Assembly: GCA_016201905.1 (NCBI GenBank)
Contig: JACQBQ010000022.1
Span: 1-59,447 of the forward strand
Origin: Candidatus Melainabacteria bacterium
Lineage (GTDB): Bacteria; Cyanobacteriota; Vampirovibrionia; 2-02-FULL-35-15
Direction: 5' to 3'
DNA length: 59,447 bases
This document shows positions 1 through 8,669 of the stretch, in pieces (position 1 is the stretch's first letter; each line of letters starts with the position of its first letter). The notes under the pieces are model-generated. The model made no database searches and was not told the origin of the DNA. It saw only the letters and a list, made by a program, of their open reading frames with translations. The position numbers and the translations under genes are program-made.

Positions 1-70
1 GATGATACTTGTTGTCAAATATTACATGTGATGTTCTTCTATATCTTTTTTCTCCCATTACTCCATTTTA

Positions 71-1258
71 CTAAACCGCCAATTTGACCTGAAGGGGTCG
101 CCTAAAGGCGAGGGATCTTACCCCACAGGAAGAATTAGATATTTTATCTTTGTAGGAATTAAGAAGACCACAAATCGCTATTAATAAAATAAAAGGGGTA
201 CTAGTTAATATTCCTGCTACTTTTTCAAGAGTAACTAAATCAACATCTGAAAAAGTTGGGATTTCTGTTGAGAAATGAAAGTATGGGAAAGTAGAGTTGA
301 ATAATGGGCTATGAAACAGATAAAAATAAAAATTGGAAGGTAAATGTTCAATCGCAAGTGGACTTAATTTAATAAACAAGTTAGTTACACCAAGTTGGTA
401 CTTAAAACCAAATTCTAGCGGGTTGCCAAATCTTAAATAGTTATATATTCCAATAATCATTAAACAAATACCATATGATGCTAGTAAGCCAATTATAGTT
501 GGGTCCTTTAGTATCGGTTTATTGTTTATTTTTTTAAGTTCATTTATTGATAGATAAATTATTACAAGTGAACCAAATAATAAATTTGCCCTGCTTCCAA
601 CTGACAACCCTAAACATAAACCCCCTATAAATAATGACTTAAGTGAAATCTTAGTTGAATTAATAGCACGACATAGGAAATAAATTGATGCTGTAAGAAA
701 AAAATGACCCCCTGAAATAGCTACTTGATAAACTCCGGCTTGACGAACCATGAATCCACCAAGGTTTGAAAAGCCTAATATTCCTATTGAAAGTAAAACC
801 ATCCATCCAGGAATATCAGAGAATTGTTTTTCCCTAATGTATAAGAGAAAAGCTGTTGAAAATAGAAAGCCACCGAACATAAAAATCAGAACTGCTAAAT
901 TATCAGGTAAGAAATATCCTGTTAACAATTTGTAAGGTATATAAAGAAATAGTGCTGGCACTGCACCCCAATAAAAATAATACTTCCCCTTGTAGTATGA
1001 TGCATCATGCCATTTATAATTACTGTTTTCTTTTGGCTCGTATGGATCTGTTAAATTTGCTAGTTCAGGTTTAGGATCAACTAATAGATTTGTTTTCCCT
1101 TGAAGAAATGAATCTACTAAATGATTATATGAGATATAGGTACCATAATCACTCATGCTTAAATTAAATTTATTTGTACCTGCAGTTGCAATCCAGACAT
1201 AGTAAGTTAATACCGTAAATATTAGTAGAATAAGTTTTTTGGATTTAAATAATTGCAC
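71..1258 (-). CDS. Polytopic membrane protein, GT39-like glycosyltransferase candidate with altered C-terminus
   Basis: The 395-residue product starts at a GTG and is strongly hydrophobic, with an N-terminal TM (about residues 7-26), a soluble loop (about 27-115) and then many TM segments. The loop has DPYEPKEN, YKWHDASYY and YYFYWGAVPALFLY, a pattern I associate with multi-TM lipid-linked sugar transferases of the ArnT/PMT type; no catalytic motif is certain. The last roughly 17 residues (GVRSLAFRRPLQVKLAV) are basic and are encoded by a GC-richer palindromic repeat, so the natural 3' end has probably been lost. The exact function is unknown. Confidence 0.55.
   Translation of the reverse strand: MQLFKSKKLILLIFTVLTYYVWIATAGTNKFNLSMSDYGTYISYNHLVDSFLQGKTNLLVDPKPELANLTDPYEPKENSNYKWHDASYYKGKYYFYWGAVPALFLYIPYKLLTGYFLPDNLAVLIFMFGGFLFSTAFLLYIREKQFSDIPGWMVLLSIGILGFSNLGGFMVRQAGVYQVAISGGHFFLTASIYFLCRAINSTKISLKSLFIGGLCLGLSVGSRANLLFGSLVIIYLSINELKKINNKPILKDPTIIGLLASYGICLMIIGIYNYLRFGNPLEFGFKYQLGVTNLFIKLSPLAIEHLPSNFYFYLFHSPLFNSTFPYFHFSTEIPTFSDVDLVTLEKVAGILTSTPFILLIAICGLLNSYKDKISNSSCGVRSLAFRRPLQVKLAV
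76..125. repeat. Palindromic repeat at the 3' end of the membrane protein gene
   Basis: This GC-richer block contains the inverted repeat TCGCCT-a-AAGGCGA (98-111) inside AT-rich DNA. It supplies the last codons and the stop of the membrane protein on the minus strand, and looks like an inserted interspersed repeat. Confidence 0.45.
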
Positions 1259-1600
1259 TTGTTTTAACTTTCATATTAAATTCTTCTAAGTTCTTGTTCA
1301 AGAGTTTCAGTGAGCTTTACAATAACGATAAAGAAACTATTATTAGCTATAGATTATAAATCTTTTGTATTTCCTATTTCTATCTGTAATTAATGATTAA
1401 CACTAGGAAGGAAAACTAAGCAGTAGGTGCTAACTCAGGAATATAAATACATCCTTTATAGTTAAGAATTTCAGTTCTTACTCTTATATAAAACATCCCA
1501 AGTTTAGATCTTCTTCACAAATAAACAAATTAACCTAAAAACAAAATATAATTAAAACAATTAATCAGCAAAGATATAAAAAATCATTAAGGAGAAATTT
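1259..1600. other. Intergenic region between divergent genes
   Basis: This 342-base AT-rich gap separates the minus-strand membrane protein from the plus-strand 127-residue gene. I see no further coding frame. It must hold both promoters. The only clear element is the ribosome binding site AAGGAGAAATTT just before the ATG at 1601, a leader shared with the exported-protein genes at 37.5 and 39 kb. Confidence 0.4.
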
Positions 1601-1984
1601 ATGCCATTATATGTTAATCACGTAGGAATTTTACTATTAGGAAAACCACATCGCTCTCATCATAAAATCTCAATTGATAAGGCAATAAAAGAACATACCT
1701 TAGATTCATTTCTGTCTCATATAAAACCAGCCGGGAAAGAGTATTTAATAAATGCAATTAACACAAGTAAAACAGTTATGTGGGCAGGTAATTTAATCCC
1801 CCTTGGAACAATAATAAGAGAAAACATAATAAAAGAAATCGTTCCAATTATTGAAGCTGGTAAAATCCCTGACAACTTAGACTACAGTAAATTAGTTGAT
1901 GAATTAGGAACACTTAATAAAGAAGAGCTTGAAGAAGCACTATTTTATTTAATTCAAGATATTACTTCACAAGAGCTGGATTAA
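1601..1984 (+). CDS. Hypothetical protein, 127 aa
   Basis: The product is soluble and mainly helical, with no signal peptide and no TM segment. The N-terminus (MPLYVNHVGILLLGKPHRSHHK) is hydrophobic then basic with three histidines, and the C-terminus is acidic (LDYSKLVDELGTLNKEELEEALFYL), resembling a helical adaptor. A strong AAGGAG seven to eight bases before the ATG supports the start. The gene stands alone and ends 10 bases before the convergent guaB3 stop. I do not recognise the family. Confidence 0.6.
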   Translation: MPLYVNHVGILLLGKPHRSHHKISIDKAIKEHTLDSFLSHIKPAGKEYLINAINTSKTVMWAGNLIPLGTIIRENIIKEIVPIIEAGKIPDNLDYSKLVDELGTLNKEELEEALFYLIQDITSQELD

Positions 1985-1994
1985 AAATGATAGA

Positions 1995-3191
1995 TTACTT
2001 ACCCATTCCTAGCTTCTGTGCTTTTTGAAATACTTTTCCTTCAGTAAGAATCGACGGAGCTATAACTACTTCTACTTGCTGCATTTCTTTTATATTTTGA
2101 GCACCAAGTGTTGCCATAGATGTTTTCAGTGCACCAACTAGGTTTTGTGAACCATCATCAAATCTTGCTGGACCTAGTAAAATTTCTTTTAAAGTACCAA
2201 TTGAGCCTACTTTTATCCTCGTGCCACGTGGCAATACCGGGCTAGGTGTTGCCATGCCCCAGTGATATCCATTTCCTGGTGCTTCTTTTGCCTTTGCAAA
2301 TGGAGAACCTATCATCACTGCATCAGCACCACAAGCAATTGCTTTACAAATATCACCACCAACTGACATTCCACCATCAGCTATTATATGAACATAACGT
2401 CCTGTCTTAGAAAAATAATCATCACGTGCTGCTGCACAGTCTGCAATTGATGTAGCCATTGGAACACCAATACCTAGGACGCCACGACTTGTACAGGCTG
2501 CTCCAGGACCAATTCCTACTAAAACTGCACTGGCACCTACTTTCATGTGCTCAAGCGCTACTTCATATGTCACACAATTTCCTACAATGACAGGTATTTT
2601 CATTTTCTGGATAAAGTCTTTTAAATTAAAACATGCTGATTTATCCTGAGATCTATGTTCTACGGAAACTACTGTGCTTTGAACTACAAAAATATCTGCA
2701 TCAGCATTCTGTGCAACAGGTCCATAACTATTTGCAAGGTTTGGAGTACAAGAAACAGCACATATTCCACCAGCTGATTTTATTTCTTTAATTTTCTTCT
2801 GTATTAATTCATCTTTAACAGGTTCCTGATATATTTCCTGCATAAGTGACACAAAACTTTCATTATCAGCATCAGTGATTTTCTTTAGTATCTCTTTGTG
2901 ATTTTCATATCTTGTATAAATTCCTTGAAGGTTTAAGACACCAAGTCCGCCAAGCTTGGATATTTCAACAGCAGCCTTTGGACTTACTACGCTGTCCATC
3001 GCTGATGCAAGAATTGGAAAATCAAATTTATGCTTTCCTAAAATAAAGCTTGTATCGCAAAGCTCAAGATCTAAAGTAATTTTTCCAGGCACTAAGGATA
3101 TTTCATCAAAACCATAAGTCTGACGAGCTTGTTTCCTGCCTCCTATTGGGATTGATTTTTGAGTGGTCTCATTTTGATCTTTAAGCTGCAT
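1995..3191 (-). CDS. guaB3: GuaB3 family IMP dehydrogenase-related protein
   Basis: The 398-residue (beta/alpha)8 barrel has the IMPDH features: an N-terminal GRKQARQTYGFDEISLVPG segment, the LASAMDSVVSP substrate loop, the catalytic-Cys loop GIGPGAACTSRGVLG, and the phosphate-binding HIIADGGMSVGGDICKAIACGADAVMIGSP. There is no inserted CBS pair, so it is shorter than true GuaB. This architecture and N-terminus match GuaB3, found in cyanobacteria and actinobacteria; cyanobacterial GuaB3 has been reported to act as a GMP reductase (known from the family, not shown here). It probably interconverts IMP and GMP in purine salvage. No clear SD precedes the ATG. Confidence 0.85.
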   Translation of the reverse strand: MQLKDQNETTQKSIPIGGRKQARQTYGFDEISLVPGKITLDLELCDTSFILGKHKFDFPILASAMDSVVSPKAAVEISKLGGLGVLNLQGIYTRYENHKEILKKITDADNESFVSLMQEIYQEPVKDELIQKKIKEIKSAGGICAVSCTPNLANSYGPVAQNADADIFVVQSTVVSVEHRSQDKSACFNLKDFIQKMKIPVIVGNCVTYEVALEHMKVGASAVLVGIGPGAACTSRGVLGIGVPMATSIADCAAARDDYFSKTGRYVHIIADGGMSVGGDICKAIACGADAVMIGSPFAKAKEAPGNGYHWGMATPSPVLPRGTRIKVGSIGTLKEILLGPARFDDGSQNLVGALKTSMATLGAQNIKEMQQVEVVIAPSILTEGKVFQKAQKLGMGK

Positions 3192-3309
3192 ATTTTTTAA
3201 ATATGGTAACTCTAAAAAACTAAAAAAGCTGGAAATATAGAATTAATTTATATTTAGGAAGGGATATACACATTGATGGACTGAGCATAATTAAGCCTCT
3301 TAAAAACAA

Positions 3310-3344
3310 AATGATTTGCCTTGGCAATACACCAAAACAAATCA
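3310..3344 (-). terminator. Hairpin plus T-rich tail downstream of the 66-aa gene
   Basis: On the minus strand the perfect 8-bp arms ATGATTTG/CAAATCAT enclose a 19-base loop and are followed by TTTGTTTTT. It lies about 20 bases after the stop of the 66-residue gene and before guaB3, as expected for an intrinsic terminator, although the stem is AT-rich and therefore weak. Confidence 0.4.
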
Positions 3345-3364
3345 TGAGGAGTCTGAATAAATGC

Positions 3365-3565
3365 TTAAGCAGCTCTGCGTTTTGCAAACATGAAATTCAA
3401 TATTTCATAAACTTCACCGGTGGGATAAGCTTCGTAGAATTTTTTATAAAGAAAATATACGTAGTTTATAGCCACATCGGGTGAAACAGTCTCAAGCATT
3501 TTCAAGTCGTCAGTCCCAATCTTTTTTATAAAGTCATCAACTAATTTTTGAATTGAGTAATTCAC
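3365..3565 (-). CDS. Small hypothetical protein, 66 aa
   Basis: This short soluble protein begins at GTG with AGGGT about eight bases upstream. It is helical and mixed-charge (KLVDDFIKKIGTDDLKMLETVSPDVAINYVYFLYKKFYEAYPTGEVYEILNFMF), with an aromatic-rich middle and a basic end (AKRRAA). It has no signal peptide. It lies downstream of sigA on the same strand with a 176-base gap and is followed by a terminator-like hairpin, so it is probably its own transcript. The function is unknown. Confidence 0.5.
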   Translation of the reverse strand: MNYSIQKLVDDFIKKIGTDDLKMLETVSPDVAINYVYFLYKKFYEAYPTGEVYEILNFMFAKRRAA

Positions 3566-3741
3566 TTTTTTACCCTTTTGCCCTGTCTCTGTCTAACCTT
3601 ATTAATATGAAACAACACTTTGTTAAAGACTGGGTTAAGATAATAAAGTATCCTGATTATGTAAACCGTTGTTTACAAAACACTTTTTAAAAGAGCATAT
3701 CTCTAGCAAATTAATATTAATTGTAAGAATAAAGCAATAAA

Positions 3742-4749
3742 CTAGTGGGTTAAATACCCTTCAAGCTTTGTACACCTGTCTGGCTGCCTAAGCTTACGCA
3801 TAGCTTTAAACTCTATCTGCCTAACACGCTCGCGGGTAATACCAAATAATTGACCGACTTCTTCCAGAGTTCTCTCACGTCCATCGTCAAGCCCATAACG
3901 TAAACGAATTACTTCACGCTCTCTTGGCAAAAGTGAATTTAACACTTGTTCAATGTCGCCACGGAGAAGTTCATCTGTAGCTGAGCTGTCTGGCTGGGCT
4001 GATTCAGCATCAGCAATAAAGTCTCCAAGACGGCTATCTTCTTCTTTACCTAAAGGAGTCTCAAGAGAAACCGGTGTTCTGTTTGCAGCAACAATTTCTT
4101 TTACTTTTTGTACAGAAACATCCATTGCTGCAGCAAGTTCGTGTTCTGTCGGTCTGCGGTTCAAGCCCTGGGACAATTCTCTGGTAATTTTCTTAAACTT
4201 ATTTATGGTTTCCACCATATGTACTGGAACCCTGATTGTCCTGGATTTATCAGCAAGAGCTCTGGTAATACCCTGTCTTATCCACCATGTAGCATAAGTA
4301 GAGAACTTATAGCCTCTATCAGGATCAAATTTTTCAGCTGCACGAATTAAGCCTAGATTCCCTTCCTGGATTAAATCAAGAAAAGGTAATCCTCTGTTTA
4401 AATATTTTTTTGCAATTGAAACGACAAGTCTTAAGTTAGCTTGCACTAGCTGTCTTTTTGCAACAATACCGTCATAGCCACCATTTGCGATTCTTCGTGC
4501 TAAGTCTATTTCTTCTTCAGCACGTAAAAGTGGTATACGACCAATTTCTCTAAGATATAAACGTATTGAGTCATCTGTGCCTAATTCAAGTTTTGGATCA
4601 AACGGTTCATCTTCTAAAGGTCCTAAATCCAGTTCATTATCTACGTCAAGAAGTACATCTCCAAACTCTGATTCAATTTGTCCAAGTTGTTCAGCATCAG
4701 GCGACTCAGTATCAACCAGAATGCTTGCTTGACTAACAATATCAGCCAT
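3742..4749 (-). CDS. sigA: RNA polymerase sigma-70 factor (SigA/RpoD-like)
   Basis: Region 1.2 ([28 protein letters not shown]), region 2 ([40 protein letters not shown]), region 3 ([14 protein letters not shown]) and region 4 ([48 protein letters not shown]) are all intact. At 335 residues with an acidic N-terminal stretch and no clear region 1.1, it fits the cyanobacterial group 1/2 layout. The ATG at 4749 is preferred over the GTG two codons upstream because AGAGG lies five bases before the ATG and would overlap the GTG. Whether it is the primary or a group 2 factor cannot be decided from this window. Confidence 0.9.
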   Translation of the reverse strand: MADIVSQASILVDTESPDAEQLGQIESEFGDVLLDVDNELDLGPLEDEPFDPKLELGTDDSIRLYLREIGRIPLLRAEEEIDLARRIANGGYDGIVAKRQLVQANLRLVVSIAKKYLNRGLPFLDLIQEGNLGLIRAAEKFDPDRGYKFSTYATWWIRQGITRALADKSRTIRVPVHMVETINKFKKITRELSQGLNRRPTEHELAAAMDVSVQKVKEIVAANRTPVSLETPLGKEEDSRLGDFIADAESAQPDSSATDELLRGDIEQVLNSLLPREREVIRLRYGLDDGRERTLEEVGQLFGITRERVRQIEFKAMRKLRQPDRCTKLEGYLTH

Positions 4750-5068
4750 AATCACCTCTTATTTTTATCTTTTTAATTTACTACAAACCAGTAACTAAAA
4801 TTATGTTTCACCTAATCCAACAAGATTTTCAAATACTTGGGCCATTTTAAAACTTGTCAGAAAAGACCTAACCTTATATTCTTTAAACTACCCTATTTTT
4901 TATATAATTTTGCTTATTCAGCTTAAATGAGAGTAAGTAAGATTTAATATGTGGTCAGTACTCATATTTAAATATAACTTCTAGATGTTAAATAAGAAAG
5001 TGAAATTCCTTAAATGATTGTTAAATTTTTTGTTTAGAAGGCTACCTTAACTTAGGTTATGAAGATTA
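4750..5068. other. Leader and promoter region of sigA
   Basis: A 319-base AT-rich gap lies between rlpA and sigA, both on the minus strand. I find no further coding frame and no convincing terminator. The sigma-factor gene's SD (AGAGG) sits at its lower end. The length suggests a long untranslated leader or more than one promoter, but no specific box is certain. Confidence 0.35.
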
Positions 5069-5557
5069 TTAGCTCTCATTGTTTATTTCTTTTTCTTCAT
5101 TTCCCTGATTTTCAACAAGAGGGTTTAAAACTTGAAGTTTAATATATGCAATTCCTTCTTTTCTCGAATCAATTTTTTCTGCAGCTTCTTCTGAAAGATC
5201 AATTATCCTATTATCAATAAACGGTCCTCTATCATTTATTCTTACAACTACTGATTTTTTGTTTTTTAAATTGGTTACTAAAACCATTGTATTAAATGGA
5301 AGATAGGGATGAGCTGCCGTCAATCTATTTTTATTATATTTTTCACCGCTTGATGTTTTCTTTCCTTGAAATCTGGGTCCATACCACGATGCATTTCCAT
5401 ACCAAATTTCACCTCTTAAGAAAGAGCTGTCATACTCATTCCCTGCTTCACTTTTGGTAGAAGCCCTAGCCATTGGATCAAGCAATATAGATGAATAAAA
5501 AACCACTATAGGTAATAAATAAAGAAATACTCTTTCTAGGTTTTTATACTGAATCAT
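5069..5557 (-). CDS. rlpA: RlpA-like double-psi beta-barrel protein
   Basis: The 162-residue protein has an N-terminal signal/TM segment (about 10-28), then the RlpA domain: GNASWYGPRFQGKKTSSGE, the conserved LTAAHPYLPFNTMVLVTNL, then VVVRINDRGPF and RIIDLSEEAAEKI. RlpA proteins are septal or envelope lytic transglycosylases acting on denuded peptidoglycan glycan; the conserved H and D of this fold are present. It has no C-terminal SPOR domain and ends in an acidic tail. It is exported and probably acts in the periplasm on the cell wall. Confidence 0.85.
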   Translation of the reverse strand: MIQYKNLERVFLYLLPIVVFYSSILLDPMARASTKSEAGNEYDSSFLRGEIWYGNASWYGPRFQGKKTSSGEKYNKNRLTAAHPYLPFNTMVLVTNLKNKKSVVVRINDRGPFIDNRIIDLSEEAAEKIDSRKEGIAYIKLQVLNPLVENQGNEEKEINNES

Positions 5558-5728
5558 AGCTTTATTACTTTTACCTTATTACATCTAAGAAAAAACGTCT
5601 TGTTAAAGATTTATTTATTTTATAAGGCAATAACTATAAAAATTATAAGAAAAATCCCAGTATTTTAATGAAAATTTTGATTACTTGCATGGAGTTCTTA
5701 ACCTTACATAACCACACATTTCAGGCCT

Positions 5729-7678
5729 TCAGATAATCTTCTGGGATATTTCATTTAGTAAGAGTTCAATAAATTTATCAATTGTAGTTGTGCCAGTGTC
5801 ACCCTTTTTTCTCATCCGTATTGAAATATTATTTTCTTTTACTTCTTTATCACCAACAATTACCATGTACGGGATTTTTTCAAGTTGAGCATCTCTGATT
5901 TTTGCATTTACAGACTCAGCTCTCTCATCAACATGAGCTCTAATATTTTTTTCCTTCAAAAGATTTGCAATTTTATTTGCATAATCAATCTGCCTGTCTG
6001 TAATTGGCAATATAATAACCTGTTTATATGAAAGCCACAGGGGAAATGCACCAGCAAAATGTTCAATTAAAAGAGCTGCAAACCTTTCAAGGCTGCCATA
6101 AATAGCACGGTGCACCATAACAGGCTGTTCTTGTGAGCCATCTTTTTCAGTGTATTTTAATTCAAATCTATTTGGCAAATTAAAATCAAGCTGAATAGTA
6201 GCTCCCTGCCAAATTCTCCCAAGTGCATCTTTTAATTTAAAGTCTATTTTTGGGCCATAAAAAGCACCATCTCCAGGGTTAATCTTATATGCCAATCCAT
6301 ACTCTTTCAATGCCTGCTCTAAACCTGTTTCTGCAAAGTCCCAGCTCTCCTTAGCACCAATTGCATCTTTTGGTTTTGTAGAAAGTTCAGCAAAATACTC
6401 AAGCCCAAATCCTTTGTACATTAGATCTACAAGCTTAATTACTCCTTTAATTTCTTCAACATATTGATCTTTTCTGCAAAAAATATGTGCATCATCCTGA
6501 GTAAATCCGCGGACACGAGCCAAGCCATGCATTACACCCGAGCGTTCATATCTGTAAACTGTTCCAAGTTCAGCCATTCTAATTGGCAAATCACGGTAAC
6601 TATGTCTAGTAGATTTAAAAATCAAAACATGAAAAGGACAATTCATAGGTTTTAAAACATAGTCCTGTTGATCTACATTCATATAAAACATGTTTTCTTT
6701 ATAAAATTCATTGTGACCAGAAATATTCCAGAGATCAGTTCTTGCAATATGCGGAGTGTAAACGATTTCATAACCGTTTTTCTGGTGTAGCTCTCTCCAG
6801 TAATTTTCCATCTGACTTCTGACAAATGCCAGATTTGGATGCCAGAGTATTAATCCTGGTCCCGTTTCATCATGCATACTAAAAAGCTCCATCTGACGTC
6901 CAAGCTTTCTATGATCTCTTTTTTCTGCTTCTTCAATCTTATGTAAATAAGCATCGAGTTCTTCTTTGCTCCACCATGAGGTTCCATATATCCTCTGCAG
7001 TGATTCTTTAGTTTCATCAGCACGCCAATATGCTCCCGAGACAGAAAGAAGTTTAAATGCTTTAACCTGTTTTGAACTTGTAATATGAGGACCACGACAA
7101 AGATCATTCCAGACAGGATTGCCAGACTTGTCTTCTAAAACATATAAGGTAGGGTTTTCATTTTTATGTTCTTCAAGCAACTCTGCTTTAAATTTTTCTC
7201 CTTGAGATTTAAATTCTTTAATTTGTTTACTTACATCCTGAATGTTTACTCTTATAAATTTTTGATCTTCATCAATCAGTCTCTGCATTTCTTTTTCAAT
7301 TTTTACAAGATCATCTGGGGTCAGTTTATGATTAGGGATCTCAAAATCATAATAAAAACCATCTTCTATAACAGGACCTATTGCAATTCTTGCACCCTTA
7401 AAAATATTTTGAACAGCTTCAGCAAGTATATGAGCAGTGCTATGTCTTAAAAACTCATAACTGCTAGGATCATCCTGAGTGATGATTTCTACTTTATCTC
7501 CATCTTTTAAAACTGTTAGAAGATCTTTAGATTCACCATTTAGCAAAAGTCCTATGCTTTTTTTTACAAGACTGTTACTTATTGACTTGGCTAAATCCAA
7601 TCCAGAACTGCCCGCTGGAATTTCTTTTTTAGAACCATCCTTTAAAAATACTGAGATTGTAGTTTGGGTTTGAGGCAT
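5729..7678 (-). CDS. thrS: Threonyl-tRNA synthetase
   Basis: The full-length 649-residue enzyme has an N-terminal TGS domain (1-65), the editing domain (HSTAHILAEAVQ near 78-90 and CRGPHI) and the class II catalytic core (PMNCPFHVLIF with the zinc Cys, YRYERSGVMHGLARVRGFTQDDAHIFC, GDGAFYGPKIDF) followed by the anticodon-binding domain (VIILPITDRQIDYANKIANLL). It charges tRNA-Thr in the cytoplasm. It lies 11 bases after pyrE on the same strand and is probably co-transcribed. I see no T-box leader. Confidence 0.97.
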   Translation of the reverse strand: MPQTQTTISVFLKDGSKKEIPAGSSGLDLAKSISNSLVKKSIGLLLNGESKDLLTVLKDGDKVEIITQDDPSSYEFLRHSTAHILAEAVQNIFKGARIAIGPVIEDGFYYDFEIPNHKLTPDDLVKIEKEMQRLIDEDQKFIRVNIQDVSKQIKEFKSQGEKFKAELLEEHKNENPTLYVLEDKSGNPVWNDLCRGPHITSSKQVKAFKLLSVSGAYWRADETKESLQRIYGTSWWSKEELDAYLHKIEEAEKRDHRKLGRQMELFSMHDETGPGLILWHPNLAFVRSQMENYWRELHQKNGYEIVYTPHIARTDLWNISGHNEFYKENMFYMNVDQQDYVLKPMNCPFHVLIFKSTRHSYRDLPIRMAELGTVYRYERSGVMHGLARVRGFTQDDAHIFCRKDQYVEEIKGVIKLVDLMYKGFGLEYFAELSTKPKDAIGAKESWDFAETGLEQALKEYGLAYKINPGDGAFYGPKIDFKLKDALGRIWQGATIQLDFNLPNRFELKYTEKDGSQEQPVMVHRAIYGSLERFAALLIEHFAGAFPLWLSYKQVIILPITDRQIDYANKIANLLKEKNIRAHVDERAESVNAKIRDAQLEKIPYMVIVGDKEVKENNISIRMRKKGDTGTTTIDKFIELLLNEISQKII

Positions 7679-7689
7679 TGATAGAAATA

Positions 7690-8292
7690 TTAACGTGAAA
7701 ACTTTGCTTTCTCAATAACTTCCTTTATATCAAACAAATAATCATATTGTAGCCCTGAGTTCTTAAAGGCTTCTCTGCCACCTTCATTTCTATCCACAAT
7801 AGCAAGAACCTGTTCTACCTTGCAACCAAACTCTGTAATTTTTTCAATTGCTTTAAGTGATGAACCACCTGTTGTTACTACATCCTCTAATATTGCAACT
7901 TTTTCTTGTGGTTTGACTGGTCCTTCAATCCATTTAACTGTCCCATGTTTTTTGGGTTCTTTTCTAATATAAAAAGCATTGAGTTTCTTCCCAAGTAAAA
8001 AACCTACCTGCGAAACTCCGCTACTTAAAGGATCAGCACCAACACTTATACCACCGACAGCTGAGATATTTTCTTTTAACATTCGTAACAATAAAATTGA
8101 AATAAGTGTTCCACCTTCTGCATCAAGCGACGTTAGCTTACCATCAATATAGTAATTACTTTCTTTACCAGAGACCAAAACAACTTTTCCTTCTTTGTAG
8201 CTTTGTTTAGCTAATATGCTTAAGAGTTTGTCTTTTAATGTATTAGTATCCTTTTGCCAAAGAGTATTGATTATTTGATTTGTTGCTGTCAT
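7690..8292 (-). CDS. pyrE: Orotate phosphoribosyltransferase
   Basis: At 200 residues it is the usual PyrE length. It has the orotate-loop region SNYYIDGKLTSL, the flexible loop KKHGTVKWIEG, and the PRPP-binding motif VAILEDVVTTGGSSLKAI. It converts orotate plus PRPP to OMP in pyrimidine synthesis. It is the first gene of a pyrE-thrS pair and is divergent from the alkyltransferase-like gene, with only 17 bases between their start codons, so the two promoters must overlap coding sequence. Confidence 0.95.
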   Translation of the reverse strand: MTATNQIINTLWQKDTNTLKDKLLSILAKQSYKEGKVVLVSGKESNYYIDGKLTSLDAEGGTLISILLLRMLKENISAVGGISVGADPLSSGVSQVGFLLGKKLNAFYIRKEPKKHGTVKWIEGPVKPQEKVAILEDVVTTGGSSLKAIEKITEFGCKVEQVLAIVDRNEGGREAFKNSGLQYDYLFDIKEVIEKAKFSR

Positions 8293-8309
8293 AGCTTAAA
8301 TATTTTACT

Positions 8310-8663
8310 ATGAATAGGATGAAAACTTACCAAAGGATCTACAACCTCGTGAAGAAAATCCCAAAAGGCAGAGTTGCTACATATGGGCAAATTGGACAGA
8401 TGCTGGATCTAAACCCAAGAGTCATCGGATGGGCTTTGAACAGACTGGCAAAATACAAACCCAATTATTCTAGAGCTAATCATGTTTCTGTTAGAACAAT
8501 TCCCTGGCAGCGAGTCATTAATTCTAAAGGCAGCATCAGCACAAACAAGCTTATGAATATTCCATTGGGATTACAAAAGAAATTATTAGAAAAAGAAGGG
8601 ATTAAATTTAATAAAGAAGAAAAAATCAATTTAAAAAAATATTTATGGAAGAGTTTAAGCTAA
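8310..8663 (+). CDS. MGMT-fold alkyltransferase-like protein (ATL), Cys replaced by Trp
   Basis: The 117-residue protein is only the C-terminal DNA-binding domain of the O6-alkylguanine transferase family: IYNLVKKIPKGRVATYGQIGQML is the winged helix, and the active-site region reads IPWQRVINSKGSIS where MGMT has PCHR. Trp at the Cys position is the hallmark of alkyltransferase-like proteins, which bind alkylated guanine without repairing it and hand it to nucleotide excision repair (known for E. coli ATL and S. pombe Atl1). It cannot perform alkyl transfer. An alternative start lies three codons downstream; neither has a good SD. Confidence 0.85.
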   Translation: MNRMKTYQRIYNLVKKIPKGRVATYGQIGQMLDLNPRVIGWALNRLAKYKPNYSRANHVSVRTIPWQRVINSKGSISTNKLMNIPLGLQKKLLEKEGIKFNKEEKINLKKYLWKSLS

Positions 8664-8669
8664 TTCTAT

